Assembly: GCF_024714475.1 (NCBI RefSeq)
Contig: NZ_JAMZMI010000001.1
Location: forward strand, 434,001-498,000
DNA: 64,000 bases
From: Marinoscillum sp. MHG1-6
Lineage (GTDB): Bacteria; Bacteroidota; Bacteroidia; Cytophagales; Cyclobacteriaceae
Direction of reading: 5' to 3'
The notes below the pieces were generated by a model. The model did not search any database. It was not told the DNA's origin and saw nothing but the letters and a program-made list of their open reading frames with translations. Numbering within the stretch: the stretch's first letter is position 1; each line of letters opens with the position of its first letter. Below are positions 9,163 to 19,111 of the stretch, in pieces. A program made the position numbers and the translations under genes.

Positions 9163-11145
9163 CTACTTATTTTGCTGATAGGCATTAATTCCTTTCTTCA
9201 AAAACGATGCAAAGTTATCAACATTTAGGTCATATGCTTGCGGATTCACTAAAAGCTTGCCTTCAGGGCTAAGAATAACATAAAAAGGCTGTGCATTATT
9301 CTCAAATTCGGTGATTTGGAAGTCCGCATTTTGTTTCCCTATGCTCTTTTTTACCTTGTTATCGTACTGGGAAGTATACCATTCCGATTCGGGCAACTCA
9401 GTTTTATCATCAACATACAGGGCTACCAGCACGAATTCATTCTTCAGCAATTCCAAAATTTTAGGATCCGACCATACTCGTTGCTCCATCTCTCGGCAAT
9501 TAACGCAGCCATGTCCGGTAAAGTCTATAAAGAGTGGTTTATTTTGAGACCTGGCACAAGCCAGGGCCTGATCATAATCAAAATATCCATTTAATCCGTG
9601 TGCCCATTCCAGGAAGGAAGAATACTTCGGTTCTTCGCAAAGTGGCTCTTGTACTTCCCCTGTTTCGTATAAATTAAAATCATGCGTGCTTAGCGGTGGC
9701 AGATAGCCAGCCAATGCTTTCAAAGGTGCCCCAAACATTCCTGGAATTAGGTAAACCACAAAACTGAAGGTCAATATCGCCATAATTAACTTCCCTACAG
9801 AAGTTTTAGATTCATCCCCATCTCCTGGCAACTTGATCTTGCCAAGTAAATAAAACCCAAGCAGAGTGAAGATCACAATCCAAATGGCCAGGTAAATTTC
9901 GCGATCGAGAATATGCCAGTGATAGGCCTGATCCGCTACACTCAAAAATTTGAAAGCAAAAGCCAATTCCAGAAACCCTAGAACTACTTTGACAGAATTA
10001 AGCCAGCTACCTGATTTTGGAAGATTATTCAATAATCCCGGAAACAATGCAAAAAGTGTAAAAGGGAGTGCAAAGGCCAGTGCAAAAGCCAGCATACCTA
10101 GAATAGGCTTTAGAAACTGTCCTCCGGCTGACTCTACCAAAATACTACCCACAAGTGGGCCGGTGCAGGAAAATGAAACCAGTACAAGGGTCAGTGCCAT
10201 AAAGAATATTCCTATTATCCCTCCTTTGTCTCCCATTCTGTCCGCCTGATTGACCCATTTATGGGGAAGCGTAATTTCAAAAAGTCCGAAGAACGATAGT
10301 GCAAAGACCACAAAAACGGTAAAGAAAATAACATTGGGTATCCATCCAGTAGCAAGGTCGTTGGCAGTCTCTGGTCCCATGAATGGTGCCAGTATCACAC
10401 CGACCAATACGTAGATGACAATGATCGAAATACCGTAAAATACTGCCTGAAAAACTGACTTGGATCTTTCCTTTTTCTTTCCGGTGAAAAAACTGACCGT
10501 CATAGGTATCATCGGAAACACACAGGGGGTAAGCAATGCGGCTAATCCCGCTAAAAAGGATACGAGCATGAAAGAAAGAAGCGTATACGGATCGTGAGTT
10601 CCCTTAGCGCTTAATCTTTTTTTTTTCACCACATGTGGTGTGTCTGCAACGCCTTCTTCTTCCTTACTATGGGTATTCAGGGAAAAGTCATCATCGAATG
10701 GGATACATTTCCCATCCACATCTGTACAGACCTGGTAGGTGTAATTACCAGAGATACGATAATCCGCTTTGAGGATTTTAATCCGCTGACGAAACTCCGC
10801 TGTTTTTTTGAAGTAGGTGTATTCCCCCATCCAAACCACTGAGTCATATTTCCTGGATGGGTTTATTGGATTGATTTCTCCTATAAGCTCATAGGTATCA
10901 TTTGGCTCAAAGTTGAAGCGAGTGACCATAGGACCCAAATCCGGATCGAAATCTGAGGAATACAGATACCAGTCCTCATCAATCTTCGCTGTAAAGATCA
11001 GATCATATTCTCCTCCTGCTTCAGGTGTTTCAACCGAGAGTTGCGGTTTATCCCACTTGATCGGTTTCAAAATCTGGCCTAAACTCAGATGACCGATGAA
11101 AAATGTCAGAATTAGTAATAGTCCCCTTAAATGAGCTTTTGTCAT
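9163..11145 (-). CDS. dsbD: DsbD-family thiol:disulfide interchange protein
   Basis: Carries electrons from cytoplasmic thioredoxin across the inner membrane to periplasmic thiol proteins. The three-part layout is complete over 660 residues: a signal peptide and N-terminal immunoglobulin-like domain (about 25-160), an eight-helix membrane core from about 185 to 470 with the paired cysteines in LLTPCVFPMIP and SFSCTGPLVGS, and a C-terminal thioredoxin domain with the redox motif GHGCVNCREME. The stop codon of the upstream dipeptidase and this start overlap by 4 bases (ATGA), so the two are translationally coupled. The N-terminal domain has one CXnC pair (QVCTDVDGKCIPF) where DsbD-alpha has its active cysteines. 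Confidence 0.92.
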   Translation of the reverse strand: MTKAHLRGLLLILTFFIGHLSLGQILKPIKWDKPQLSVETPEAGGEYDLIFTAKIDEDWYLYSSDFDPDLGPMVTRFNFEPNDTYELIGEINPINPSRKYDSVVWMGEYTYFKKTAEFRQRIKILKADYRISGNYTYQVCTDVDGKCIPFDDDFSLNTHSKEEEGVADTPHVVKKKRLSAKGTHDPYTLLSFMLVSFLAGLAALLTPCVFPMIPMTVSFFTGKKKERSKSVFQAVFYGISIIVIYVLVGVILAPFMGPETANDLATGWIPNVIFFTVFVVFALSFFGLFEITLPHKWVNQADRMGDKGGIIGIFFMALTLVLVSFSCTGPLVGSILVESAGGQFLKPILGMLAFALAFALPFTLFALFPGLLNNLPKSGSWLNSVKVVLGFLELAFAFKFLSVADQAYHWHILDREIYLAIWIVIFTLLGFYLLGKIKLPGDGDESKTSVGKLIMAILTFSFVVYLIPGMFGAPLKALAGYLPPLSTHDFNLYETGEVQEPLCEEPKYSSFLEWAHGLNGYFDYDQALACARSQNKPLFIDFTGHGCVNCREMEQRVWSDPKILELLKNEFVLVALYVDDKTELPESEWYTSQYDNKVKKSIGKQNADFQITEFENNAQPFYVILSPEGKLLVNPQAYDLNVDNFASFLKKGINAYQQNK

Positions 11146-12515
11146 GCTTGTTGTTTTTCCTCCGAGAAGAACTGATAAAAGTATGAAATCGTTTCGATTC
11201 CCTTGTAAAAATTGAATAGGCCATAACTTTCATTCGGTGAATGAATGGCATCAGAATCCAGGCCGAACCCCATTAGAATAGGATCTACCCGAAGTTCCTT
11301 CTGAAATAATGCTACAATTGGGATACTCCCTCCTTCGCGAGTAGGGATAGGGGTCTTTCCCCACGCTGCTTCAAAAGCTTTGACAGTAGCCTGATAAGCA
11401 TCAGAATTAGTTGAAACTACTGCTGCCTCACCTCCATGATGCGGTGTCACTTTTACGCTTACATAATCCGGGGCGATAGATTCAAAATGCTTTCTGAAAA
11501 GCTCGGTGATTTCATCGCTATCCTGATTTGGAACGAGTCTCATAGAAATTTTTGCGCTGGCCTTTGAAGGCAAAACTGTTTTAGCCCCCTCCCCGGTATA
11601 ACCTCCCCAAATTCCATTAACGTCCAGTGATGGTCTAATCCCCGTACGCTCAATCGTCGAAAAACCCTTTTCCCCTTTAATTGCCTTGATATTCAAATTT
11701 CTCTTGTAATCATCAAGATCAAACGGAGCTTTGGCCATTTCTGTTCGTTCTGCTTCACTCAGTTCAGCCACATTATCATAAAATCCGGGAATAGTGATTC
11801 GTCCATCAGCATCCTGAAGACCGGCAATCATATCACAAAGTACATTGATTGGATTGGCGACCGCACCCCCATACACGCCTGAATGTAAATCACGATTGGG
11901 TCCCGTCACTTCCACCTCAACATAGCTAAGCCCTCTCAACCCAACGGTAATTGAAGGAGTATCATTGCTAATGATTGACGTATCAGAAATTAGAATTACA
12001 TCGGAAGAAAGCTTCTCTTTATTTTCAATTACAAATTGCTCAAGTCCCGAGGATCCCACTTCCTCCTCTCCCTCAATCATAAATTTGGCATTACATGGTA
12101 GCGTACTGGTTTTTACCAGGGATTCGAACGCTTTCAAATGCATATAAAACTGCCCCTTATCATCGCAAGCCCCTCGGGCATAAATCCTTTCATCTTTAAT
12201 TACTGGCTCAAAAGGAGGGGAGTCCCACAAATCATAAGGATCGGCTGGCTGCACGTCATAATGACCATATACTAGAATGGTAGGCAGCTCCGGATCGATA
12301 ATTTTTTCACCATACACAATCGGATGACCATCAGTCTGGCATAGTTCAGCTTTATCCGCTCCAGCTTCCAGTAGCTTTTCTTTCACATATTCAGCTGCCC
12401 GAATGACTTCCTCCTTTTTACTACTGTCCGCACTTACCGATGGGATTCTAAGTAGTTCCAAAAGCTCATCTAAAAACCTCGACTTATTGTCGTTGAAATA
12501 CGCTATCGCCTTCAT
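11142..12515 (-). CDS. M20-family dipeptidase
   Basis: Cytosolic two-zinc exopeptidase of the M20/PepV-like group that splits dipeptides; length (457) is normal. The metal-site motifs are all present: VYGHYDVQPA (His ligand and the Asp beside it), RGACDDKGQFYMHLKA (bridging Asp), EGEEEVGSSGL (catalytic Glu with ligand Glu) and, near the end, DAIHSPNE (last His). A dimerisation insert lies between about 180 and 300 (GLRGLSYVEVEVTGP...DLHSG). No signal peptide. It is translated into dsbD with a 4-base overlap and follows the giant secreted-protein gene region on the same strand. Confidence 0.9.
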   Translation of the reverse strand: MKAIAYFNDNKSRFLDELLELLRIPSVSADSSKKEEVIRAAEYVKEKLLEAGADKAELCQTDGHPIVYGEKIIDPELPTILVYGHYDVQPADPYDLWDSPPFEPVIKDERIYARGACDDKGQFYMHLKAFESLVKTSTLPCNAKFMIEGEEEVGSSGLEQFVIENKEKLSSDVILISDTSIISNDTPSITVGLRGLSYVEVEVTGPNRDLHSGVYGGAVANPINVLCDMIAGLQDADGRITIPGFYDNVAELSEAERTEMAKAPFDLDDYKRNLNIKAIKGEKGFSTIERTGIRPSLDVNGIWGGYTGEGAKTVLPSKASAKISMRLVPNQDSDEITELFRKHFESIAPDYVSVKVTPHHGGEAAVVSTNSDAYQATVKAFEAAWGKTPIPTREGGSIPIVALFQKELRVDPILMGFGLDSDAIHSPNESYGLFNFYKGIETISYFYQFFSEEKQQA

Positions 12516-12533
12516 TGAAATGCTTAGTTATGA

Positions 12534-15500
12534 TTAAAAACCAAAGCCATCATCGGCCGGCTTATTGTTATCATCATCTTCCTGAATCGTATTGAAAATC
12601 TGATCGTCCGAAACATCAAAATCGTCAGGGTAAGAAAGCTTAAATGCCTCTCTAATCCCAAAATAGGTTTCCCTAAAATTGTTGATAAAGCTCAAGGTTT
12701 CGTTTTCATCTCCCAGAACCTTCACCACATCACCGGACTTTGATTTGCCGTAATTGGATTTTTCTTCTACTGCCTCATTGAACTTCGTATTGGAAGAATA
12801 AAAAAGTAGCGTCTTGGCAGCATAGGAAATGAAATACCATGTACCCGGAGCCGCCTGAATGAACAAGTTGAAAACATCTTCATTCGCTTCATCCTTTTTG
12901 ATCTCCAGAAAGCCATCAAGCTTAGCATTGACGTCAGTATCATAGATATTAGATACACCAATTTTGGTGGTATTATACCAGGCTCTGTGCCCCTCTGACC
13001 ACTTCATTTTCACCCCTGAGATGACTAATGATTTTTCAAAAACCTCCGAAAATTCAATCAAAGGCTCATAGTCCTTCAAGCTCTCAGTCTCATAGGTTTT
13101 GGCGATCTCATCCGAGGTGAAATTGGCCAGTTTATAAAGCATTGAAAGAGAGATGTCATTTGCCGCAGGTGGGCCGAGTCGCTCAATTATTTCTACCAGA
13201 TCCTCGGCCATGATCTCTAAAAAGGGCAAAGACTTTTCAATACCGAGGTCCAGCGTTAACATAGCATCCAGGGAAAATTCATTTTTGGTTTTATTTCCAG
13301 TTCCTAACACCGATGATTTAATTCTTATTTTATCAGTGTAAGGACTAAAAAAATAGGTTTCTCCTTCGAAAATCACATCTCCCGTTTCTTCAGAATAGAT
13401 CATCGTAGCACCCTCATATGCTTCTCCACTTGTTTTTCGGGGAGCCTCGATTCTGAATGAATTGTTGGAAGTATCGCAGGCTAACAATCCCTTGGCCAGG
13501 AAGAAATCCTCATCAGAAGGCGATTTTCTGTTTTCCAAAAACGACGCATAAAGAGCTCCTTGCAAATCGAAGTGGAGTCCGGCTATTGCCGGGTTGTCAT
13601 CTTCAAAAAAAGCGTTGTCCATATCCACAAGCACTTCTGGATTATCATTATTTTTCGAATAAGCTATCCAATGTGTTTCGATGCCGTCAATCACCGGCTT
13701 CACAAAGCCTTCCAAATCCAGAGCCTTCTTATATCCGAACATTTTTACATCCCCTTTGTAAAGGAATCCAGGGGAAATCATCATACTATCTTTTTCCAGG
13801 ACGCCACCATTAGAAACCGTCGTTCTGACAGTTCGCTGTTCATCAATGGCCACCTCTTCCATGTTAAAATGATCAAACCTTATTTCTAATGTATCATGCT
13901 CATTTTTAAACTGGTAATTGGCTGTACCGCTAAATTCATTTCTTGAAATGATTTTGATTTCGGCATCCTTCAGATAGTGATATTCATTCTCAGCACTAAT
14001 AATCAATTCGGCGTTGTGGAAGATTTGAAGTTCCGCATTTTCCAAAATGGTTGTCTCATGATTGTTAGGAATGAGTTCTGCATCAGCAACCAAAATGTAA
14101 GGTATCCCCTTAATATTAAGTTCTTTGGTGTTGAAATCGTAGTCTGCCTGTTCTGCGTTGAAAACCAATGAGTCCAGTTCCTTTCTTGTAGTATAGAAGT
14201 ACGAATTTTCTATAGGCACATCCGCTGGTTTGGTCATAGTCACGATGGAGTCTTCCAAATCCCAAACCGCATTGGTAATGGAGGTTTTCATCTGTGCATA
14301 CGGGAAGGAAATGGCTGCTACCCCTTCCTTTTCCGGGTGAATATCAGCTTTATTATTGATCAGGTCAATATTCAGTTCTATATCATCTCCTGCCAGGGCC
14401 GGTTTGTTCGGGTTATCAGTCAAAACCTCAAATTTTGCATGTCTGGCAGAGTAGGAGTACTGCTTAAAAGAAAGGTGATTTGATACTGCCCTGGAACCTC
14501 TTGTGTTCATGGTACCAATTCCCAGCACCCCTGATGAAGTAATGTTCACCGCACCATCCAGTTCAGCCGTACCATTATAAAACTTAAATGGTTTGTTGAG
14601 ATTGGTCAGGTACATACTATCCACACGTGGCAGCCAGTGCATCCTATAAGGACCCAAAACAGCATCTGGGTAGCTGGACCCTCCCATTTCACCAGGGCGA
14701 ATCTCTCCTCCTCGTCCATATGCTGCAACTGAGTCCGGATAATAAACGAAATCATCAGAGTAGATGGTGGAAGTAATGAAATCAATTTTTCCCCCTCCTC
14801 TAATTCCATCATTGGTTAGGGATATTTGTTCATAAGTCCTGGCATCCGTACCGTATAGATTGTAACCCTCAGCAGGAATTTGATGGATAAATCCCAGGGA
14901 ATTGTCAGGCATGACTTTCAGCGTTTCAGGAAAATTCGGGAAAATTCCACCCGAGTTAAATACCCCTTCAAAAGTGATTTTATCATCTGCCGCCAGGCTA
15001 TCTTCTTCAAACGGTGGAATTACAAACTTCACCGACCGGTCATATGCTCCCCCCAAAACCTCCGGCCCATCAAAATACACGACAGCATCAGAGTTGGAAG
15101 AAAAGTACGGATAATTAGAAGAGGCTACCAGGCCGGATTTGTCTTTAGGGTCATCCAGATAAAGAATACCCGAAGTCCCAGCTATTCCATTTGACAACTC
15201 TTGAAAATCGTCTGAACTACTGACCGAATCCGGGTGAAGCTCTATGTGAATGTCATTAATTTCAGTCATATCGATCAAAAATTGATCGTAATCAAAACGG
15301 AACGCTTTTCCGGTATAGGTAAAATCCCCCGTTTCAACCGAACCATCCATGTCCAGGTTCCTCCCTTTTAGGATTGTAACCTCACCTTTTTCCGGTGTAG
15401 ACTTCACTTTAAAGTCGGTCGTAAGGTAAAAGTTACTGACACCGCGGATGAGTAATGTGCCTGAATCTAAATTCATTGTCGCACTTGGACCAGGTGCGTT

Positions 15501-17402
15501 CATCGAATTGATCATCAAATTGTCATAATCGGCCTTTCCTCCGGATGCGTCATAATAGTGAAAAGCCTTATCGAAAAGCTCAATTTGGCCTGTAGACTTA
15601 TTGAATTTGCCAAACCCATAACGATTGATCACCGTCATACCGGCATCCAACCGCTTTCTTGTCACATCAAACTCATTCACGAGCTCTTCCACATTGAAGT
15701 TTTTTATATCACCATACTTCCTGGCATAGTATACTGCCACAGCAATAGGATTATAACCTAAGCCGGCTGCCAGTTTTCTAAATCGAATTTCACTGTAATA
15801 TTTATCGCTTTCGAATGTGGCCGGGATGAGGCTCTTCCCATCCATAATGTCAAAATCGAGTGTGCCTGCCGCCAAATCCCATGCGATTGTTTGAGCACTT
15901 AAAGACATATCAAAAAAGGTGGAGAAAAACCCTCTGGTATCATATTCCCCCTTCCTAATCAACAATAGCTTGTCTGTCCTCGCATCGTATTTCATGGCTA
16001 CAGCCGGATGATAGAGGGAATCAACACCGTGTTTTAGAATAAACTCTCCATTTGGAGTGGAGTAAACTGAATCGCCAAAATCAAATCGAACCGCTCGCAT
16101 GACTAATCGATTTCCTTTTTCATCACGAATCTCCAGTCTCCCTTTTTCTCTAGAGATCGCTGTTCCTACCAGCTGATTACCCCTGAACTGAATTCCGCCT
16201 GTATAAGAAATTCTTTTATTGCTAAGGTTAATTTGGGTATTTGCACGATTCGAAGTGAAAACAGGATAGTGCCCCGGGTCATCTTTCCGTCTTTTTATAC
16301 TCTTGAATTCAAAAACTCCTTCAACAGTACCTCCAAACAAATCTGGAAATGAGAGGGTAGCAAAGGGAGTCCAGAAATCCGAACGGTCTTTTCCAATGTA
16401 GAATTCCTTTAAATTGACAACGCTGCCCTTAAATTGTTTAAACTGCTCCGGCCAATTAATAATTGCTTTTTTTCCAACATAAACCCGATGCTGCAATAAA
16501 AAGGATCCGCTCGTTTCTTTGATTTTTAAAGAATCATAAGGAGTGGCAACGATCATACTGTTGTTAAGAAGCTCTATTACCGCGCCCTCAACATTGGGAT
16601 GTGTATATCTTAGCTCAAGCTCTTTCACAAAATCCTCAACCACACCCTGCACGGCTTGTCGCTGAGGTACAACTGGAGCTGCAGGTTCGGGCTCAGAATA
16701 GGTTGTGGTTGTTCCCCAGGAGTCTGTGCTTCCCCATGAATCCGAAGAACCCCAGTCATCATTTGATCCCCAATCATCGTTACTCCCCCAACTATCTTGT
16801 GACCATGTATCAGTTACCGGAGCGGGTTCAGGTTCTGGCAAAGGTTCCGGCTCTTCGATTACAGGAATTGGCAATTCCTCTTCTTCAGGTTCCTCGGCCA
16901 CAAAGTCCTCCAGCAGCTTGAATTGAAAAGACCCGTCATCCGTGTAAATGTTGACACTTTTGGTTCGAACGAGATATCTGCGCGCCATGAAGTTGTTCAG
17001 CCCCAATAAAAAATTTGTATAGGATTCGGCATCCAGTGTCTTTACAACCTCTGCATTAATTTTTAGAACCTCCGAAACCTGATCGGTGTTTAAGTTGGCT
17101 TGAGAAACCGTATAGGACAGATAACAGAAAAAGTACCAGAAGTCAGGGTCGAAGCGACAGCTTCTGCGCTCCATTTTCATCGCAATTTCATAGATCTGCT
17201 TTTGCTGGGCAGTAGTGAAATTTTGAGTCCAGGCATTCTCATAATCGAATGCAACCTTATTGGCCGCCTGAGTTCCTTTGGAGCGGATAACCGAAAGTGT
17301 TTCCCGAAAAAATGTTGTATCACTCCCAGAGAATATATTTTGGGAATAACCGGAATATGAAAGCACACTCCAGCAAACTATCAATAACAACCTGTTTTTC
17401 AT
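12534..17402 (-). CDS. very large secreted protein of unknown function (about 1622 residues)
   Basis: The frame opens at 17435, but the ATG at 17400-17402 begins an obvious signal peptide (MKNRLLLIVCWSVLSYSGYSQ), so I start there. After an N-terminal helical part (about 25-150) comes an acidic, proline-rich linker (EPEEEELPIPVIEEPEPLPE) and six Trp-Gly-Ser/Asp repeats (coded at 16716-16805). The remaining about 1350 residues are dominated by short alternating beta strands, for example GRNLDMDGSVETGDFTYTGK and KLLLIRKGEYDTRGFF, which recall the stacked strands of OstA/LptD jellyrolls; that resemblance is only an impression. The C-terminus is helical then acidic (EDDDNNKPADDGFGF). No transmembrane barrel signature or known catalytic motif is visible. 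It may act at the cell surface or periplasm. Confidence 0.75.
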   Translation of the reverse strand: MKNRLLLIVCWSVLSYSGYSQNIFSGSDTTFFRETLSVIRSKGTQAANKVAFDYENAWTQNFTTAQQKQIYEIAMKMERRSCRFDPDFWYFFCYLSYTVSQANLNTDQVSEVLKINAEVVKTLDAESYTNFLLGLNNFMARRYLVRTKSVNIYTDDGSFQFKLLEDFVAEEPEEEELPIPVIEEPEPLPEPEPAPVTDTWSQDSWGSNDDWGSNDDWGSSDSWGSTDSWGTTTTYSEPEPAAPVVPQRQAVQGVVEDFVKELELRYTHPNVEGAVIELLNNSMIVATPYDSLKIKETSGSFLLQHRVYVGKKAIINWPEQFKQFKGSVVNLKEFYIGKDRSDFWTPFATLSFPDLFGGTVEGVFEFKSIKRRKDDPGHYPVFTSNRANTQINLSNKRISYTGGIQFRGNQLVGTAISREKGRLEIRDEKGNRLVMRAVRFDFGDSVYSTPNGEFILKHGVDSLYHPAVAMKYDARTDKLLLIRKGEYDTRGFFSTFFDMSLSAQTIAWDLAAGTLDFDIMDGKSLIPATFESDKYYSEIRFRKLAAGLGYNPIAVAVYYARKYGDIKNFNVEELVNEFDVTRKRLDAGMTVINRYGFGKFNKSTGQIELFDKAFHYYDASGGKADYDNLMINSMNAPGPSATMNLDSGTLLIRGVSNFYLTTDFKVKSTPEKGEVTILKGRNLDMDGSVETGDFTYTGKAFRFDYDQFLIDMTEINDIHIELHPDSVSSSDDFQELSNGIAGTSGILYLDDPKDKSGLVASSNYPYFSSNSDAVVYFDGPEVLGGAYDRSVKFVIPPFEEDSLAADDKITFEGVFNSGGIFPNFPETLKVMPDNSLGFIHQIPAEGYNLYGTDARTYEQISLTNDGIRGGGKIDFITSTIYSDDFVYYPDSVAAYGRGGEIRPGEMGGSSYPDAVLGPYRMHWLPRVDSMYLTNLNKPFKFYNGTAELDGAVNITSSGVLGIGTMNTRGSRAVSNHLSFKQYSYSARHAKFEVLTDNPNKPALAGDDIELNIDLINNKADIHPEKEGVAAISFPYAQMKTSITNAVWDLEDSIVTMTKPADVPIENSYFYTTRKELDSLVFNAEQADYDFNTKELNIKGIPYILVADAELIPNNHETTILENAELQIFHNAELIISAENEYHYLKDAEIKIISRNEFSGTANYQFKNEHDTLEIRFDHFNMEEVAIDEQRTVRTTVSNGGVLEKDSMMISPGFLYKGDVKMFGYKKALDLEGFVKPVIDGIETHWIAYSKNNDNPEVLVDMDNAFFEDDNPAIAGLHFDLQGALYASFLENRKSPSDEDFFLAKGLLACDTSNNSFRIEAPRKTSGEAYEGATMIYSEETGDVIFEGETYFFSPYTDKIRIKSSVLGTGNKTKNEFSLDAMLTLDLGIEKSLPFLEIMAEDLVEIIERLGPPAANDISLSMLYKLANFTSDEIAKTYETESLKDYEPLIEFSEVFEKSLVISGVKMKWSEGHRAWYNTTKIGVSNIYDTDVNAKLDGFLEIKKDEANEDVFNLFIQAAPGTWYFISYAAKTLLFYSSNTKFNEAVEEKSNYGKSKSGDVVKVLGDENETLSFINNFRETYFGIREAFKLSYPDDFDVSDDQIFNTIQEDDDNNKPADDGFGF
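16716..16805 (-). repeat. 18-base tandem repeat coding Trp-Gly-Ser/Asp hexapeptides
   Basis: Within the giant secreted-protein gene, tryptophan codons (cca on the plus strand) occur at 16716, 16734, 16752, 16770, 16788 and 16803, so five units repeat at 18, 18, 18, 18 and 15 bases. They code units such as WGSNDD, WGSSDS and WGSTDS. The copies differ at third positions, so the array is old rather than a fresh slippage product. Confidence 0.85.
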
Positions 17403-17482
17403 TTCAATAAAGTTATGAAATCGGGATATAACCAACCTGATTCCATCTATAAATCAACAAGACGCTTACGCTATTGCCAATT

Positions 17483-18301
17483 TTACTTTTTTCTCATGGC
17501 CAGCATGGCCCAGTTTTCCAACTCCGATTGGTCCTCATGTTCAAGGCCATATTTTCTCCCTTCTCTAACCAGATCGGGAATGTCCCAGGCATAAAATCCG
17601 CTAAGAACCAGCGTACCACCGTTCACCAATCTATGCGCATAGTCCTTGATTTGATCAATCAGCACATTCTTATTGATATTAGCAAAGATGAAATCAAAAT
17701 GGTCATCTGGCTGAATTTGCTCAATGCCGCCTAGCTTGAGCAGGATGTTTTCGCAATTATTTAACGCGAAGTTTTCAGAACTATTTTCGATGCACCATTC
17801 ATCAATGTCTACCGCTGCGATTTCCTGAGCTCCTCTTTTATGAGCCATTATCGCCAGCGCCCCGGTTCCGCAACCCACATCTAGCACCTTCTTTCCTTCA
17901 TGGTCCAATGAAAGCTGGTATTTCAAAACCTGGTTAGTGGTAGCATGATGTCCTGTGCCGAAAGACATTTTTGGAGTAATGATGATTTCGTACGGAAACT
18001 CCGGTTTCGGTTCATGGAACGTGGCACGTACGATACACTGATCATCAACAATGACCGGATCATAGTTTTTCTCCCATTCCTCGTTCCAGTTAACCTTTTC
18101 TATTTCCTCAAAGGAATATTCGAGTTCATAGCGATTACAGATTTCTTTGACCTCCTCTTCATTCCATTCGGCAAGATCACAAGAGGCGAAAACTCCCTTT
18201 TCATTTTCTTCAAAAGCATCAAATGCCAAAAGAGAGAGCTCCGCTATGATGAACTCTCTCTTCTCTTCGTCACAATTGACTTGCAGTCCAATAAAATTCA
18301 T
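17483..18301 (-). CDS. prmA: ribosomal protein L11 methyltransferase
   Basis: Transfers methyl groups from S-adenosylmethionine to ribosomal protein L11. The 272 residues show a small N-terminal substrate-recognition domain (about 1-90) and a class I methyltransferase domain with motif I in VLDVGCGTGALAIMA (about 140), the acidic AAVDIDEWCIENS and the family signature FDFIFANINKNVL. The motif TPKMSFGTGHHATT just before motif I is characteristic of PrmA. The start codon overlaps the tpiA stop by one base (TAATG), so it is coupled to tpiA. Confidence 0.95.
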   Translation of the reverse strand: MNFIGLQVNCDEEKREFIIAELSLLAFDAFEENEKGVFASCDLAEWNEEEVKEICNRYELEYSFEEIEKVNWNEEWEKNYDPVIVDDQCIVRATFHEPKPEFPYEIIITPKMSFGTGHHATTNQVLKYQLSLDHEGKKVLDVGCGTGALAIMAHKRGAQEIAAVDIDEWCIENSSENFALNNCENILLKLGGIEQIQPDDHFDFIFANINKNVLIDQIKDYAHRLVNGGTLVLSGFYAWDIPDLVREGRKYGLEHEDQSELENWAMLAMRKK

Positions 18302-19062
18302 TAGAATCCTTTAGCAATGTCTGTGAAATCTCTTGATTTCAAACTGGCTCCACCAACAAGACCTCCGTCTACATCTGGCTTCGCAAAAATCTCAGCTGCA
18401 TTTCCAGGCTTTACACTTCCTCCGTAAAGAATAGAAATGCCATCAGCTGTTTCCTGATCATATTTTTCAGCAATAACGCCTCTAATATATTGGTGCATTT
18501 CCTGAGCCTGATCAGATGACGCAGTTACTCCTGTTCCAATCGCCCATACAGGCTCATACGCGATTACCACCTTAGAAATTTCCTCTTTTGATAAGCCAAA
18601 AAGCGCCTCTTCAACCTGCTCCTTGTTAAGCTCCAGATGTTTTCCTGCCTCTCTTACTTCCAATTTCTCACCGCAGCAGAAAATCGGAGTCAGACCGGCA
18701 TCTAGAACCTTTTTTGTCTTAACTGCTAAGAGTGCATTGTCTTCACCAAAGTATTCTCGACGCTCACTGTGACCAATTACTACGTACTCTACACCAACAG
18801 ATTTTAACATCTCCAATGAGATCTCACCAGTGTAAGCACCACTAGCTTCTTCATGACAGTTTTGTGCTCCCAATTTAACTTTTGAAGAGCCGCTAATTAA
18901 ACTTTTTACTGTGGTCAGGTGTGTAAATGGTGGTATCAATATCACATCAATATCTTTGGATACTTCATCCGTAACCATATTAACCACCTCTGATGCGAGT
19001 TGCTTTCCGCCCTCCAGATCAAGGTTCATCTTCCAGTTTCCCGCAGCTATTTTTCTTCTCAT
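18301..19062 (-). CDS. tpiA: triosephosphate isomerase
   Basis: Interconverts dihydroxyacetone phosphate and glyceraldehyde 3-phosphate in glycolysis. The catalytic residues are all in place in a 253-residue chain of normal length: Lys in AGNWKMN near the start, His in YVVIGHSERREYFGE, Glu in VIAYEPVWAIGTG, and the phosphate-binding LYGGSVKPGNA and GGLVGGASL. It is cytosolic. It sits between uvrA and prmA on the same strand, and its stop overlaps the prmA start by one base. Confidence 0.98.
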   Translation of the reverse strand: MRRKIAAGNWKMNLDLEGGKQLASEVVNMVTDEVSKDIDVILIPPFTHLTTVKSLISGSSKVKLGAQNCHEEASGAYTGEISLEMLKSVGVEYVVIGHSERREYFGEDNALLAVKTKKVLDAGLTPIFCCGEKLEVREAGKHLELNKEQVEEALFGLSKEEISKVVIAYEPVWAIGTGVTASSDQAQEMHQYIRGVIAEKYDQETADGISILYGGSVKPGNAAEIFAKPDVDGGLVGGASLKSRDFTDIAKGF

Positions 19063-19111
19063 GACTATTTGTTTGAGTTTTCGAAATTGTTTTAGTGTGA
19101 ATTATTTCAGC

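Noticed and set aside
12118-12135. GGGATTCGAACGC, resembling a tRNA T-arm
   Set aside because: It is within the dipeptidase frame and no acceptor or anticodon arms fit around it.
13457-13889. Plus-strand open frames over the giant secreted-protein gene
   Set aside because: They are antisense to a long gene with a signal peptide and have no recognisable start or composition of a protein. The same applies at 16601-16926.
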